Below are positions 34,644-40,401 of a stretch of 40,401 bases of DNA, one piece after another. This DNA is from Thermoplasmata archaeon (lineage in GTDB: Archaea; Thermoplasmatota; Thermoplasmata; Lutacidiplasmatales; UBA184), in contig DAHUZZ010000018.1 in the NCBI GenBank assembly GCA_027314915.1, positions 1 through 40,401 of the forward strand, read 5' to 3'. Both the position numbers and the translations under genes were made by a program. Each line of letters starts with the position of its first letter. Position 1 is the stretch's first letter. The notes under the pieces are model-generated. The model was not told where the DNA came from. It saw only the letters and a list, made by a program, of their open reading frames with translations, and made no database searches.

Positions 34644-34681
34644 GGGGGTATTACCAATTGCCCGAAAATTGCACTACCCCC
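34644..34681. repeat. Imperfect inverted repeat just after tRNA-Val
   Basis: GGGGGTA (34644-34650) is repeated inverted as TACCCCC (34675-34681), and an inner pair CAATT (34655-34659) / AATTG (34667-34671) shares nearly the same axis. It lies 10 bases beyond the tRNA, between converging transcription units (arcS/tRNA-Val and the nuclease-like gene). It may be a bidirectional terminator, an integrase or casposase site, or both. Confidence 0.6.
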
Positions 34682-34740
34682 CTCTTCCCGCGGTAGGCTC
34701 GGGCCTAATCCGGAGGACTGCTCCGTGACTGGGATTCATC

Positions 34741-35202
34741 CTAGCGGAGCGGCTGCCAAGACCGTGCCTCTCTGATCCCCGCATCTTTCCGGAACGGCTG
34801 GAAGGTGCGCCTTGTCTTCTCAGTCAGATGAACGCGGTAAGTTCCAGGTTTCGGCTTGAGCGGGGTCCAAACCTGCTTAACTACGTCCGAAGGAACGAGC
34901 CAGGAATCATCTGTGTTCGGGGCTCCGTGGATGAAGTAGAAGTGAGTCGGGGGATGTCTCTGATCGAGCTGGTCCTTACGAATATCCCAGAGCCATTGCT
35001 TGTCAGCTCCCCTACCCTTACACTGAATCCGGAGGTCGAATCCCTTTGGATTGACTGCCAGGAAGTCGCTACCGACGTCTATCACGGGGGAGTACACCTC
35101 AAAACCGGACGAGAGTAACAGGGTGAGGAGGGTGGCCTCTGCGACTGCGCCCACCGTCGCGCTCTCATGGCTCCGACTCGGGGCTCTCCGGACACGACCC
35201 AT
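34741..35202 (-). CDS. PD-(D/E)XK nuclease-like protein
   Basis: A 153-residue protein with the layout of a compact PD-(D/E)XK nuclease: E22 in the first helix (AVAEATLLTLLLSSGFEVYS), D46 in IDVGSDFLAV, and Q60-x-K62 in FDLRIQCKGR. The Q-C-K variant in place of D/E-x-K is seen in the intron-associated endonuclease group of this superfamily. The rest is short strands and a basic C-terminus. It could cut DNA as a solitary nuclease, resolve branched DNA, or act for the element. It lies 93 bases downstream of the restriction-modification gene. Its own TATA-like box at 35262 and a GAGGGG ribosome-binding-like site at 35208-35213 imply a transcript with a leader, unlike the host genes. Confidence 0.7.
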   Translation of the reverse strand: MGRVRRAPSRSHESATVGAVAEATLLTLLLSSGFEVYSPVIDVGSDFLAVNPKGFDLRIQCKGRGADKQWLWDIRKDQLDQRHPPTHFYFIHGAPNTDDSWLVPSDVVKQVWTPLKPKPGTYRVHLTEKTRRTFQPFRKDAGIREARSWQPLR

Positions 35203-35261
35203 TCATTCCCCTCTACTGACCTGTCTTCCGAGGTTCGCCGCGACCTTCACCAATTCCGATC

Positions 35262-35267
35262 TTATAC
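35262..35267 (-). promoter_or_regulatory. TATA box for the nuclease-like gene
   Basis: TATAAG on the minus strand, 60-65 bases before ATG 35202. It predicts a 5' leader of about 35 bases containing GAGGGG just before the start codon. Confidence 0.5.
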
Positions 35268-35295
35268 CCCTCGCATTCGCGAACCGGGGTAACGC

Positions 35296-38200
35296 CTACA
35301 CTCCCGGATTGGCCGCGAGCAGCGGCGGGGACTCTGTTCCCCGAATGTCGGCGATGGAATTCGCGTCGCGGGCGGGATCCAACCCGTAGATGTGCAGGAC
35401 GAGATAGTCTAGCTCTCGTTCTTTCTCACCCAGGTGCGCCATGATTCGGGATGTTTCACGGTCATCCCGGCTCTGAAATGACTCATCCTTGAGCCGGAGG
35501 ATGGCCTTCACCAGCTCGACGACACTTGCGGTGGTTCGGCTATCGCTCACGACAATGGGAATGAGCTTGCCGTCGTTTACTTGCAGAGTCCGAGTATTGG
35601 TGATGTACCGTTTCACGTAGTACGACACGAAGGACGAGTTTAGCAGTCCGAGGATGTACTCATCGGGCAGGAACTCTGAATGAAACTTCACGACGTTCTT
35701 GCCATACACCGTTGGGTCGATGTAGAACCCCTTGATGCGCTGGTCGAAGTAATCGACCCAGCCGAATCCTGTCTCAGAGAAGTACTCCGCACCCTGCCAC
35801 CGAGAGTTAGTCACTTCTCCACCCTTGAGCTCTTCAACCGAGGTCGTAGTCCACTCGATGTACTCGGGGTTCCGGACTCGCCACACGTCTCCTTGCTCGT
35901 TCCCGCGGAAGTAGAGGACCCATTTCTTGCCACCCGGGGCAATCCCGTTTAGTTTCTGCTTCTCAGATAGAGAGTTGAAATCCGTGACTTGGGCCTGATC
36001 GACGATCCTGTAGAGGAACTTCTTGCCGAACAGAGTGGGTTCCTTGCGCCGTCGCTTCAGCTCCTCCGCTCGCTCGTAAAGTTGCTCGGCCACCCTGGGG
36101 GAGTAGGCTCGCGACTCGCTGTCTCGTGAGTGGTCCCCGAGTTTACTAAGGAACTGCTCCCAGATACCTTCGCGTTCGGCCGCAGAAACCGGCAGCGTGC
36201 CGAGGTATCTGCTGTTGTTTCCTGTCACGAGTCCCTGCGATCCCTCGGCGATGATTCCCAGTAACGTCACATCGCCGGGGCGAAGCATGGCGGCGTGGCG
36301 TTGGATACGGTCTTTGCCGCGACGGTATGCGCTGGACGTGGTTAGCTCGCGCTCAAATTCGCGCGAAAGCTTTCCTGACTCCCTGAGGAATCGCTTATCA
36401 ACGGATTCATAGACAGGTGTCGGAAGGAAGATGGGCATCTTCGGAAATGTCGAAATTTCGGAATAGGAGAGAGGCCTAGTCTCGATTGCGCCGGTGGATT
36501 CCTTCGCGAGATAGCCAACCTCCAACTTGCCAGGGCCGGTGGAGACCCTTGAAGCCACTACAATCGCGTTGAAGACATAGGCGTCGGGGAAGACGTTCGG
36601 GCTCAGGTCGATTGCAACCGTTTGGTAACGGGACCTAAGAAGCTCCCGGACGTCCCTGTAGTGGGACAACGTGAAGAACGTGTCTGGAACAATGAAGCTC
36701 CAAGTTCCCCCTTCACGAATGAGGCGATCGTTGAGGCGTAGGAACAGGTAGTAGAGATCCTTGACCTGACCGAATTCCTGTCGTAGCACATCCTCGTATT
36801 TCGCACCGTCCTCGAAGTCTTTAGCACTGAGGTAAGGCGGATTCCCGATGATTACGTCGAACCCGGGATTCACGCGCTTGAAGACCTCCGGGAAGCGCGT
36901 CTCCCACCTGCCGGCTTTCGCGTAGCCTGCGACTTCACGACCAATCAGACTGTCTGCGCACCGAATATTCTGTGAGAGGCTGGGGAGGAGTCTGCCTTTC
37001 TCAGCCATCAAGAGGGAAACGTTCAGTTTGGCGATGTCACAGGCACGGTCATCCTTGTCCACGCCGTAGATGCAGCTCAGGAAGAGCTTCCTTCGTTCGT
37101 CGTAACTCAATTCTCGCCCTGCTGCGGCTCGGCCATGCCTGAGGAGCTCTCGAAACGCTGCGACAAGAAAGGTGCCCGATCCGCAGGCCGGGTCCAAGAT
37201 TCGGACCTCTCGTAATTCGGCGAGGCCCTTGCCCGCGAGGTGCGGTCTTACTGCGCGGGATACGATCTGGTCGACTACCCATTGGGGGGTGTAGAATATG
37301 CCCTCCTGTTTCCGCTTCCGGGCGTCCGCCACCTCTTCGAGTTGGGCCCGGCCCCGAATGAGGTGGCCGATGAAATTCTCGTAAGTCTTTCCTAGGATAT
37401 CGGGTGCGATGAAGCTGAAGTCAAATGGCAGGTCGTGCGCAGGCGCCTTGATGTCGCGGAGGATGCCATAGGTAATCGAGTCGTCGAACTGGAACTGATC
37501 AGCGAGTCCCCTGTCGAAGAGGTCGCTGTCGTAGCGCGAATAATAGTGGGCAAAGATGTCTCTTATCCCCTTCGTGACAGCGTGGCCCTCGATACGAAGC
37601 GAGCTAGCATAGAGTCCAATGAACTGTCGAAGACGCCGATCCTCGATTTCACGGTCTTCGCAACTCGTGATGAAAACGATTCGGTCCAAGTAGCGCTGGA
37701 CTTCTTCCTCGACAGCGAGTGGGCTCTGCGCTTCAAAGACAGGTCTTCGATTCTTCTTGAGCCAGGAAAGACAAGACGTTCTCCAGGAAACAAACAGCTC
37801 CAAGAGCCGCTCGTCCACCGGTTTCCGGCGGCGGTAGCTCTGCTGGAATTTGAGGTCGAGCGTCTGCAATTCATGACGATCTCCCTTCCATACGTCGCGG
37901 TGAAAGAGCCTGAGCAGTCCGAGGTTGTGGCGCAACTCGTCCAGCGTGTATCGAGCAGCTTCCAGAGACAGCCAATTCTGGTTTCTCGCCTCGAAGTCGG
38001 TCCGCAATAGGACCCACTCCCGAAAGTTCGTCAAGATCGCGTATTGCTTCTCCATACCATCGGCGTACTGAATCGCCTGCCGATAGTATTCCGCGTTGTC
38101 GAAGATGTCGTGTCTCAGCGATTTCACCTCGATAACGAATTGGGCGATTCCCCCGAGACAGGCCACTATGTCGGCCCGCTTCCCCGCTATCGGCGCCTCA

Positions 38201-38370
38201 AAGCGGAATTCGTCCGGGTCCTCGATGGGCCAGCCCAAGGCGTCTCGGAAGAAGGGTGCCACGAGACTTCCACGAATCTGGGCCTCATTTCGGAGAAACG
38301 AATCGTCTTCGCTCTTGTCCGAGTACCGTCGGAAGAGCTGCTCGACCGCGGGAGATTGTGTTTGATTCAC
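35296..38370 (-). CDS. Single-chain restriction-modification enzyme, type IIG (Eco57I-like)
   Basis: A 1,024-residue protein combining DNA cleavage and methylation. The N-terminal nuclease has the PD-(D/E)XK residues D67 (KRADIVA) and E81-V-K83 (FVIEVKSL). A helical linker reaches about 355. The amino-methyltransferase has GIFYTPQWVV at 357-366, SAM motif I DPACGSG at 393-399 and catalytic NPPY at 510-513 (N6-adenine type). The last 450 residues would hold target recognition (ending YITNTRTLQVNDGKLIPIVV). It starts with GTG 38370, overlapping the zinc-ribbon stop by four bases, so both are co-translated. A BREX-type PglX methyltransferase is less likely because of the intact nuclease and the lack of other BREX genes. 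Codon use is more AT-rich than in host genes, a sign of transfer. Confidence 0.92.
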   Translation of the reverse strand: MNQTQSPAVEQLFRRYSDKSEDDSFLRNEAQIRGSLVAPFFRDALGWPIEDPDEFRFEAPIAGKRADIVACLGGIAQFVIEVKSLRHDIFDNAEYYRQAIQYADGMEKQYAILTNFREWVLLRTDFEARNQNWLSLEAARYTLDELRHNLGLLRLFHRDVWKGDRHELQTLDLKFQQSYRRRKPVDERLLELFVSWRTSCLSWLKKNRRPVFEAQSPLAVEEEVQRYLDRIVFITSCEDREIEDRRLRQFIGLYASSLRIEGHAVTKGIRDIFAHYYSRYDSDLFDRGLADQFQFDDSITYGILRDIKAPAHDLPFDFSFIAPDILGKTYENFIGHLIRGRAQLEEVADARKRKQEGIFYTPQWVVDQIVSRAVRPHLAGKGLAELREVRILDPACGSGTFLVAAFRELLRHGRAAAGRELSYDERRKLFLSCIYGVDKDDRACDIAKLNVSLLMAEKGRLLPSLSQNIRCADSLIGREVAGYAKAGRWETRFPEVFKRVNPGFDVIIGNPPYLSAKDFEDGAKYEDVLRQEFGQVKDLYYLFLRLNDRLIREGGTWSFIVPDTFFTLSHYRDVRELLRSRYQTVAIDLSPNVFPDAYVFNAIVVASRVSTGPGKLEVGYLAKESTGAIETRPLSYSEISTFPKMPIFLPTPVYESVDKRFLRESGKLSREFERELTTSSAYRRGKDRIQRHAAMLRPGDVTLLGIIAEGSQGLVTGNNSRYLGTLPVSAAEREGIWEQFLSKLGDHSRDSESRAYSPRVAEQLYERAEELKRRRKEPTLFGKKFLYRIVDQAQVTDFNSLSEKQKLNGIAPGGKKWVLYFRGNEQGDVWRVRNPEYIEWTTTSVEELKGGEVTNSRWQGAEYFSETGFGWVDYFDQRIKGFYIDPTVYGKNVVKFHSEFLPDEYILGLLNSSFVSYYVKRYITNTRTLQVNDGKLIPIVVSDSRTTASVVELVKAILRLKDESFQSRDDRETSRIMAHLGEKERELDYLVLHIYGLDPARDANSIADIRGTESPPLLAANPGV

Positions 38371-38585
38371 GACTTCCAGGCCTCCGAGTATTCGGATCGC
38401 GACCGAGCAGGGCTCGTCGGCCGCCTGCGGCGAGGAGAGTTCCAGTAAGGGCTCTTACAGCCCGGGCATCGCTTTGGCTCCCTCGCCATCCTCGGGACCC
38501 ATTTGTGTCCGCAACGGAGGCATTTCCATCCTGCTACGGAGAAGGTTGCCTTGGGCACGATTCCGTAGAGGCCGGGAGAGTACAT
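38367..38585 (-). CDS. Small zinc-ribbon protein co-translated with the R-M enzyme
   Basis: A 72-residue protein with one zinc ribbon, C22-x-x-C25 and C40-x-x-C43 (KCLRCGHKWVPR, RCPGCKSPYWN), and a basic Arg/Pro-rich C-terminus. Similar short W-K-C-x-x-C-G-H-x-W-x-P-R proteins are common in archaea and often sit beside mobile or defence genes; their function is unknown. It could bind DNA as a regulator or controller of the R-M enzyme, or help target recognition. The stop overlaps the R-M start (GTGA). Its ATG lies in the CATATG at 38583-38588 that faces cas1. Confidence 0.8.
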   Translation of the reverse strand: MYSPGLYGIVPKATFSVAGWKCLRCGHKWVPRMAREPKRCPGCKSPYWNSPRRRRPTSPARSRSEYSEAWKS

Positions 38586-38616
38586 ATGGGAGTATGCTAT
38601 CAGTTGTTAGCATATG
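38583..38616. promoter_or_regulatory. Symmetric divergent promoter/operator between zinc ribbon-R-M and cas1
   Basis: Two CATATG hexamers (38583-38588 and 38611-38616) flank an inverted repeat TATGCTA (38593-38599) / TAGCATA (38608-38614). The left hexamer holds the minus-strand ATG and lies 26-31 bases before the cas1 ATG. The right hexamer holds the cas1 ATG and lies 26-31 bases before the zinc-ribbon ATG. Each start codon is thus embedded in the other gene's TATA-position element. Confidence 0.6.
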
Positions 38617-39801
38617 CGCCCCCTCCTCCTCTCGGGCTTCGGCACCTCCCTCCGCGTGAACGGCCGCACCCTTGAGATCGACTGGCGGTCGGAAGGCCGC
38701 AGGGAGGCCTACCGCCCCCAGCAGCTCCCCTTCGACTCGGTCGTTGTCGACTCCCTGACAGGGTCGGTCAGTTTCGAGGCGCTCCGGTTCCTCGCAATCC
38801 ACGACCTGCCCGTCACGCTGCTCCGCTGGAACGGGACGGTGCTTTCTACGATCCTTCCCCGAGGCCCATCGAACGGAGCACTACGGGTCGCTCAAGTGGA
38901 AGCCTACGGAGACCCCGACCGGCGCCTCAAGATCGCACGAGAGTTCATCCGGGAGAAGATCGCGAAGACGGTTTCGCTGGCCGAGCGCCTCTCGGAGACC
39001 CTACCCGTTAGCCCCGACCCCGTTCGAGAGGAGGTCGACAGCCCGCAGGGGACTTCCCTCAACGACCTCCGGGTCTACGAGGCACGGGTCGCCCAAGCCT
39101 ACTGGAAGGAGTTCGCGAGGGCGGTCGAGTCCCTCTGGCCCAAGTCGGGCTTCGTCTCTCGCCGCTCGCCCCAGCGGTCGTGGAACAACTCGGCGGCGGA
39201 CCCGACCAATGCCCTGCTCAACTACGGCTACTCGCTCTTGGAATCCACATGCCGGTCGGCCATTGTCTCGGTCGGGCTACTGCCGGAGATCGGGTTCCTC
39301 CATGAGGTCGCGCCGTCCAAACTGCCCCTCGCCTACGATCTCCAAGAACCGTTCCGCTGGCTGGTCGACCTCTCCGTTATCGAGGTCCTACGGGACGGCA
39401 AGCTCGACCGCAAGAAGGACTTCATCGTCACCGAGAACTACCACGTCAGGCTCCGACCTTCGGCCGCGAAGGCCCTCATCGACCGCTTCTCGGCGAATAT
39501 GAACCGCAAGGTCGCGGTCGGAGGGAGGAACTACTCGTTCGAGACGCTGGTATCGGAGACGGCGAGGAAGCTGGCGAGGCACCTGACCGCGCCAAAGCTG
39601 CCGCTCGACTTCGCCTACCCGTTCGCGGCTGACGAGGCGGGGTACGTTGGGTCCGACCTCAAGGAGCGGGTCGCCTCGCTGACGTTGGCCGAGCGGAAGG
39701 CCGCGGGAATCTCCAAGACGACCTGGCACTACATTCGCAAGAGGGCGGCGGAGGGGAAGCCGCTCAGGCTCTACGGGAAGGTTGCCGAGAAGCTTCGGTA
39801 G
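38614..39801 (+). CDS. cas1: Cas1 integrase with C-terminal HTH-like extension
   Basis: A 395-residue Cas1, the metal-dependent DNA integrase of CRISPR adaptation and of casposons. The N-terminal beta domain begins MRPLLLSGFGTSLRVNGRTL, and the helical catalytic domain is complete. Catalytic residues are E156 (VYEARVAQAYW), H230 (IGFLHE) and D242/E245 (YDLQEPFR). Canonical CRISPR Cas1 is about 300-345 residues. This one has an extra C-terminal 40 residues (LAERKAAGISKTTWHYIRKR and a basic tail) that read as a helix-turn-helix, like the extension of casposon Cas1 and of some archaeal Cas1 proteins. No cas2, cas4, effector or array is in the window. It is divergent from the zinc ribbon/R-M operon through a 28-bp symmetric region. 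GC is nearly host-like. Confidence 0.95.
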   Translation: MRPLLLSGFGTSLRVNGRTLEIDWRSEGRREAYRPQQLPFDSVVVDSLTGSVSFEALRFLAIHDLPVTLLRWNGTVLSTILPRGPSNGALRVAQVEAYGDPDRRLKIAREFIREKIAKTVSLAERLSETLPVSPDPVREEVDSPQGTSLNDLRVYEARVAQAYWKEFARAVESLWPKSGFVSRRSPQRSWNNSAADPTNALLNYGYSLLESTCRSAIVSVGLLPEIGFLHEVAPSKLPLAYDLQEPFRWLVDLSVIEVLRDGKLDRKKDFIVTENYHVRLRPSAAKALIDRFSANMNRKVAVGGRNYSFETLVSETARKLARHLTAPKLPLDFAYPFAADEAGYVGSDLKERVASLTLAERKAAGISKTTWHYIRKRAAEGKPLRLYGKVAEKLR

Positions 39802-39818
39802 CGTCGGACCTCGCGCCC

Positions 39819-39826
39819 GTTATGAG
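39819..39826 (+). promoter_or_regulatory. TATA-like box for the small gene after cas1
   Basis: GTTATGAG, 22-29 bases before ATG 39848. It supports that start over the in-frame codon at 39782, which overlaps cas1. Confidence 0.45.
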
Positions 39827-39847
39827 AAGCGAAGCTCTGCTCGGGTG

Positions 39848-40228
39848 ATGGTAGGGACGGCCCTTCCGACAGATTCGGAGGTCAGGTGGATTGCCACATC
39901 CAAGATTCCGACGGCGGGGCAGAAAGTCCTCGTCTACGCGTCGTTCACCGCTCTCGGCAACCGGGTCGACGTCGAGGCGGTGGGTGTTTCCGCTGCGGGT
40001 GTTGCATTCGTGCGGAAGGGGAACGCGACGACGATACCTTGGACTGAACTCGTGCCGTCGCGCTTGCAGTACGAGAAGGGCTACCTCGTCCTGAAGGCGA
40101 AAACTGGAACCCCCGCCCGCGGCGGGCCTTGGGTCGTCAATTCAGAGCAGGGACGCGCGATCCTGACCGAGCCCCACTGGCCCGACCCAACTTATGCCCG
40201 AAAGGTCATCACTGACTGGTTGAGTTAA
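39848..40228 (+). CDS. Small protein downstream of cas1, unknown function
   Basis: A 126-residue protein of mostly beta-type sequence (VRWIATSKIPTAGQKVLVYA, VEAVGVSAAGVAFVRKGNA, RLQYEKGYLVLKAKTG) with a short helical C-terminus (DPTYARKVITDWLS). There are no cysteines, membrane segments or catalytic motif I recognise. It lies 46 bases after cas1 on the same strand, behind its own TATA-like box. GC is lower than in cas1. Its position makes it a candidate partner or cargo of Cas1, but nothing in the sequence proves that. It is followed by the phased AGCACTCG array. Confidence 0.65.
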   Translation: MVGTALPTDSEVRWIATSKIPTAGQKVLVYASFTALGNRVDVEAVGVSAAGVAFVRKGNATTIPWTELVPSRLQYEKGYLVLKAKTGTPARGGPWVVNSEQGRAILTEPHWPDPTYARKVITDWLS

Positions 40229-40244
40229 GCCTGGTCGCTGCGGC

Positions 40245-40263
40245 TTCAACGCTCAGCGCTGAA
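40245..40263. repeat. Imperfect palindrome TTCAACGCTCAGCGCTGAA
   Basis: A 19-bp near-palindrome (TTCA-CGCT-AGCG-TGAA with mismatches only at the middle and two inner positions) that begins 17 bases after the stop of the small gene and leads into the phased repeat array. It could be part of a terminator, an operator or an element end. Confidence 0.5.
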
Positions 40264-40266
40264 CCG

Positions 40267-40317
40267 AGCACTCGACCCAGCACTCGCCAGCACTGGGCAA
40301 GCACTCGCGAGCGCTCG
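40267..40317. repeat. Phased array of AGCACTCG-type octamers
   Basis: Five octamers start at 40267, 40279, 40289, 40300 and 40310: three exact AGCACTCG, one AGCACTGG and one AGCGCTCG. Spacing is 10-12 bases, close to one DNA helical turn, so all face the same side. It lies between convergent genes. It resembles an iteron, operator or recombinase-binding array. It is far too short-period to be a CRISPR array. Confidence 0.65.
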
Positions 40318-40324
40318 AACGACT

Positions 40325-40401
40325 TTACCGACCCTCTCGGCTCGCCCACGCGGCGTTCATCTCGTCCTCGGGGGTCAACGTCCTCTTGGTTCCGACACTC
40401 A
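40325..40401 (-). CDS. Partial gene entering from the right edge
   Basis: The last 24 codons and TAA stop of a minus-strand frame open to the window edge (ending TLTPEDEMNAAWASREGR). The composition is protein-like and the convergent position after the repeat array is reasonable. The rest lies outside the window, so no function can be given. Confidence 0.35.
   Translation of the reverse strand, partial: SVGTKRTLTPEDEMNAAWASREGR

Larger units (their letters stand above)
34635..40401. mobile_element. Accessory island at tRNA-Val 3' end, possibly casposon-like; right end outside window
   Basis: The boundary is drawn at the tRNA 3' end, where base composition changes abruptly: 32 of 60 bases are G/C at 37561-37620, against 48 of 60 at 20701-20760. 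The contents are defence or mobility genes (PD-(D/E)XK protein, restriction-modification enzyme, zinc ribbon, Cas1, unknown protein). The composition is mosaic: the Cas1 gene is close to the host (44 of 60 at 39121-39180) and the downstream gene is intermediate (36 of 60 at 40021-40080). I see no integrase, no family B DNA polymerase and no second copy of the tRNA end before the window stops, so the element type and full extent are not established. Confidence 0.5.

Noticed and set aside
35296-38370. BREX PglX methyltransferase
   Set aside because: The N-terminal nuclease residues are intact and no other BREX gene is nearby, so a single-chain type IIG enzyme fits better.
38367-38585. Cas2 or Cas4 partner of cas1
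   Set aside because: The 72-residue protein is only a zinc ribbon with a basic tail; it lacks the Cas2 ferredoxin fold and the Cas4 nuclease and iron-sulphur cysteine pattern.
40267-40317. A CRISPR array next to cas1
   Set aside because: The repeat unit is only 8 bases with 10-12 base periodicity and no unique spacers of 30 or so bases; CRISPR repeats are 23-50 bases long.

Overview
The window looks like chromosomal DNA of a GC-rich euryarchaeon, most likely a Thermoplasmatota relative. The evidence is archaeal information-processing genes (TFS, Rpo11/RpoL, Alba, an archaeal/eukaryal-type ProRS, an FANCM/Hef helicase without its nuclease domain, archaeosine synthase, Taw2-like wyosine enzyme), a TrmB-like and an HTH_10-type regulator, and surface proteins with an F-x-E-x-x-L-P-x-G-x-x-W motif. 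Most genes start 22-31 bases downstream of a small AT-rich TATA-like box inside otherwise very GC-rich DNA. That pattern implies largely leaderless transcription, and I used it to choose several start codons. The lineage is an inference; no rRNA is present.

Layout. 1-535: structured non-coding DNA of lower GC. 567-8682: proS, a two-helix membrane protein, a tandem pair of related TPR proteins (the second with a STAND-type ATPase), a UbiE-like methyltransferase and an aminotransferase. 9009-12096 (minus): a probable operon of fumarase/aspartase, TrmB-like regulator and Taw2. 12201-14391: a DUF1614-RDD membrane fusion convergent with Alba. 14521-18354: tRNA-Leu(GAG), a zinc-ribbon/coiled-coil protein, a surface protein split by a frameshift, and a GNAT acetyltransferase. 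18421-22625: tfs-asnS, purD, then rpoL-kptA. 22650-27662: a zinc-ribbon membrane protein, an aldehyde dehydrogenase, a glycosyltransferase and divergent hef. 27634-32124: an HTH_10 regulator, dut and an eIF2B-like protein (minus), facing away from ubiD-ubiA (plus). 32266-34634: a small orphan gene, arcS and tRNA-Val(TAC).

34635 to the window end is an accessory island that begins at the 3' end of tRNA-Val. It carries a PD-(D/E)XK nuclease-like protein, a large single-chain restriction-modification enzyme co-translated with a small zinc-ribbon protein, a complete catalytically intact Cas1 with a C-terminal helix-turn-helix-like extension, a small unknown protein, and an array of AGCACTCG repeats phased at about one helical turn. 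No CRISPR array, cas2 or other cas gene is visible. The Cas1 and restriction-modification genes are divergent, with only 28 bp between their start codons. Each ATG lies inside a CATATG hexamer that falls at the TATA position of the opposite gene. A solitary Cas1 with an HTH-like tail, next to a tRNA 3' end and among defence genes, suggests a casposon-like or solo-Cas1 mobile element whose other end lies outside the window. The hallmark PolB and a second terminal repeat are not seen, so this remains a hypothesis.

Quinone metabolism is also suggested: ubiD-ubiA are translationally coupled, and a UbiE/MenG-like methyltransferase lies elsewhere in the window, consistent with menaquinone synthesis. 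tRNA modification and repair is represented by arcS, taw2 and kptA.
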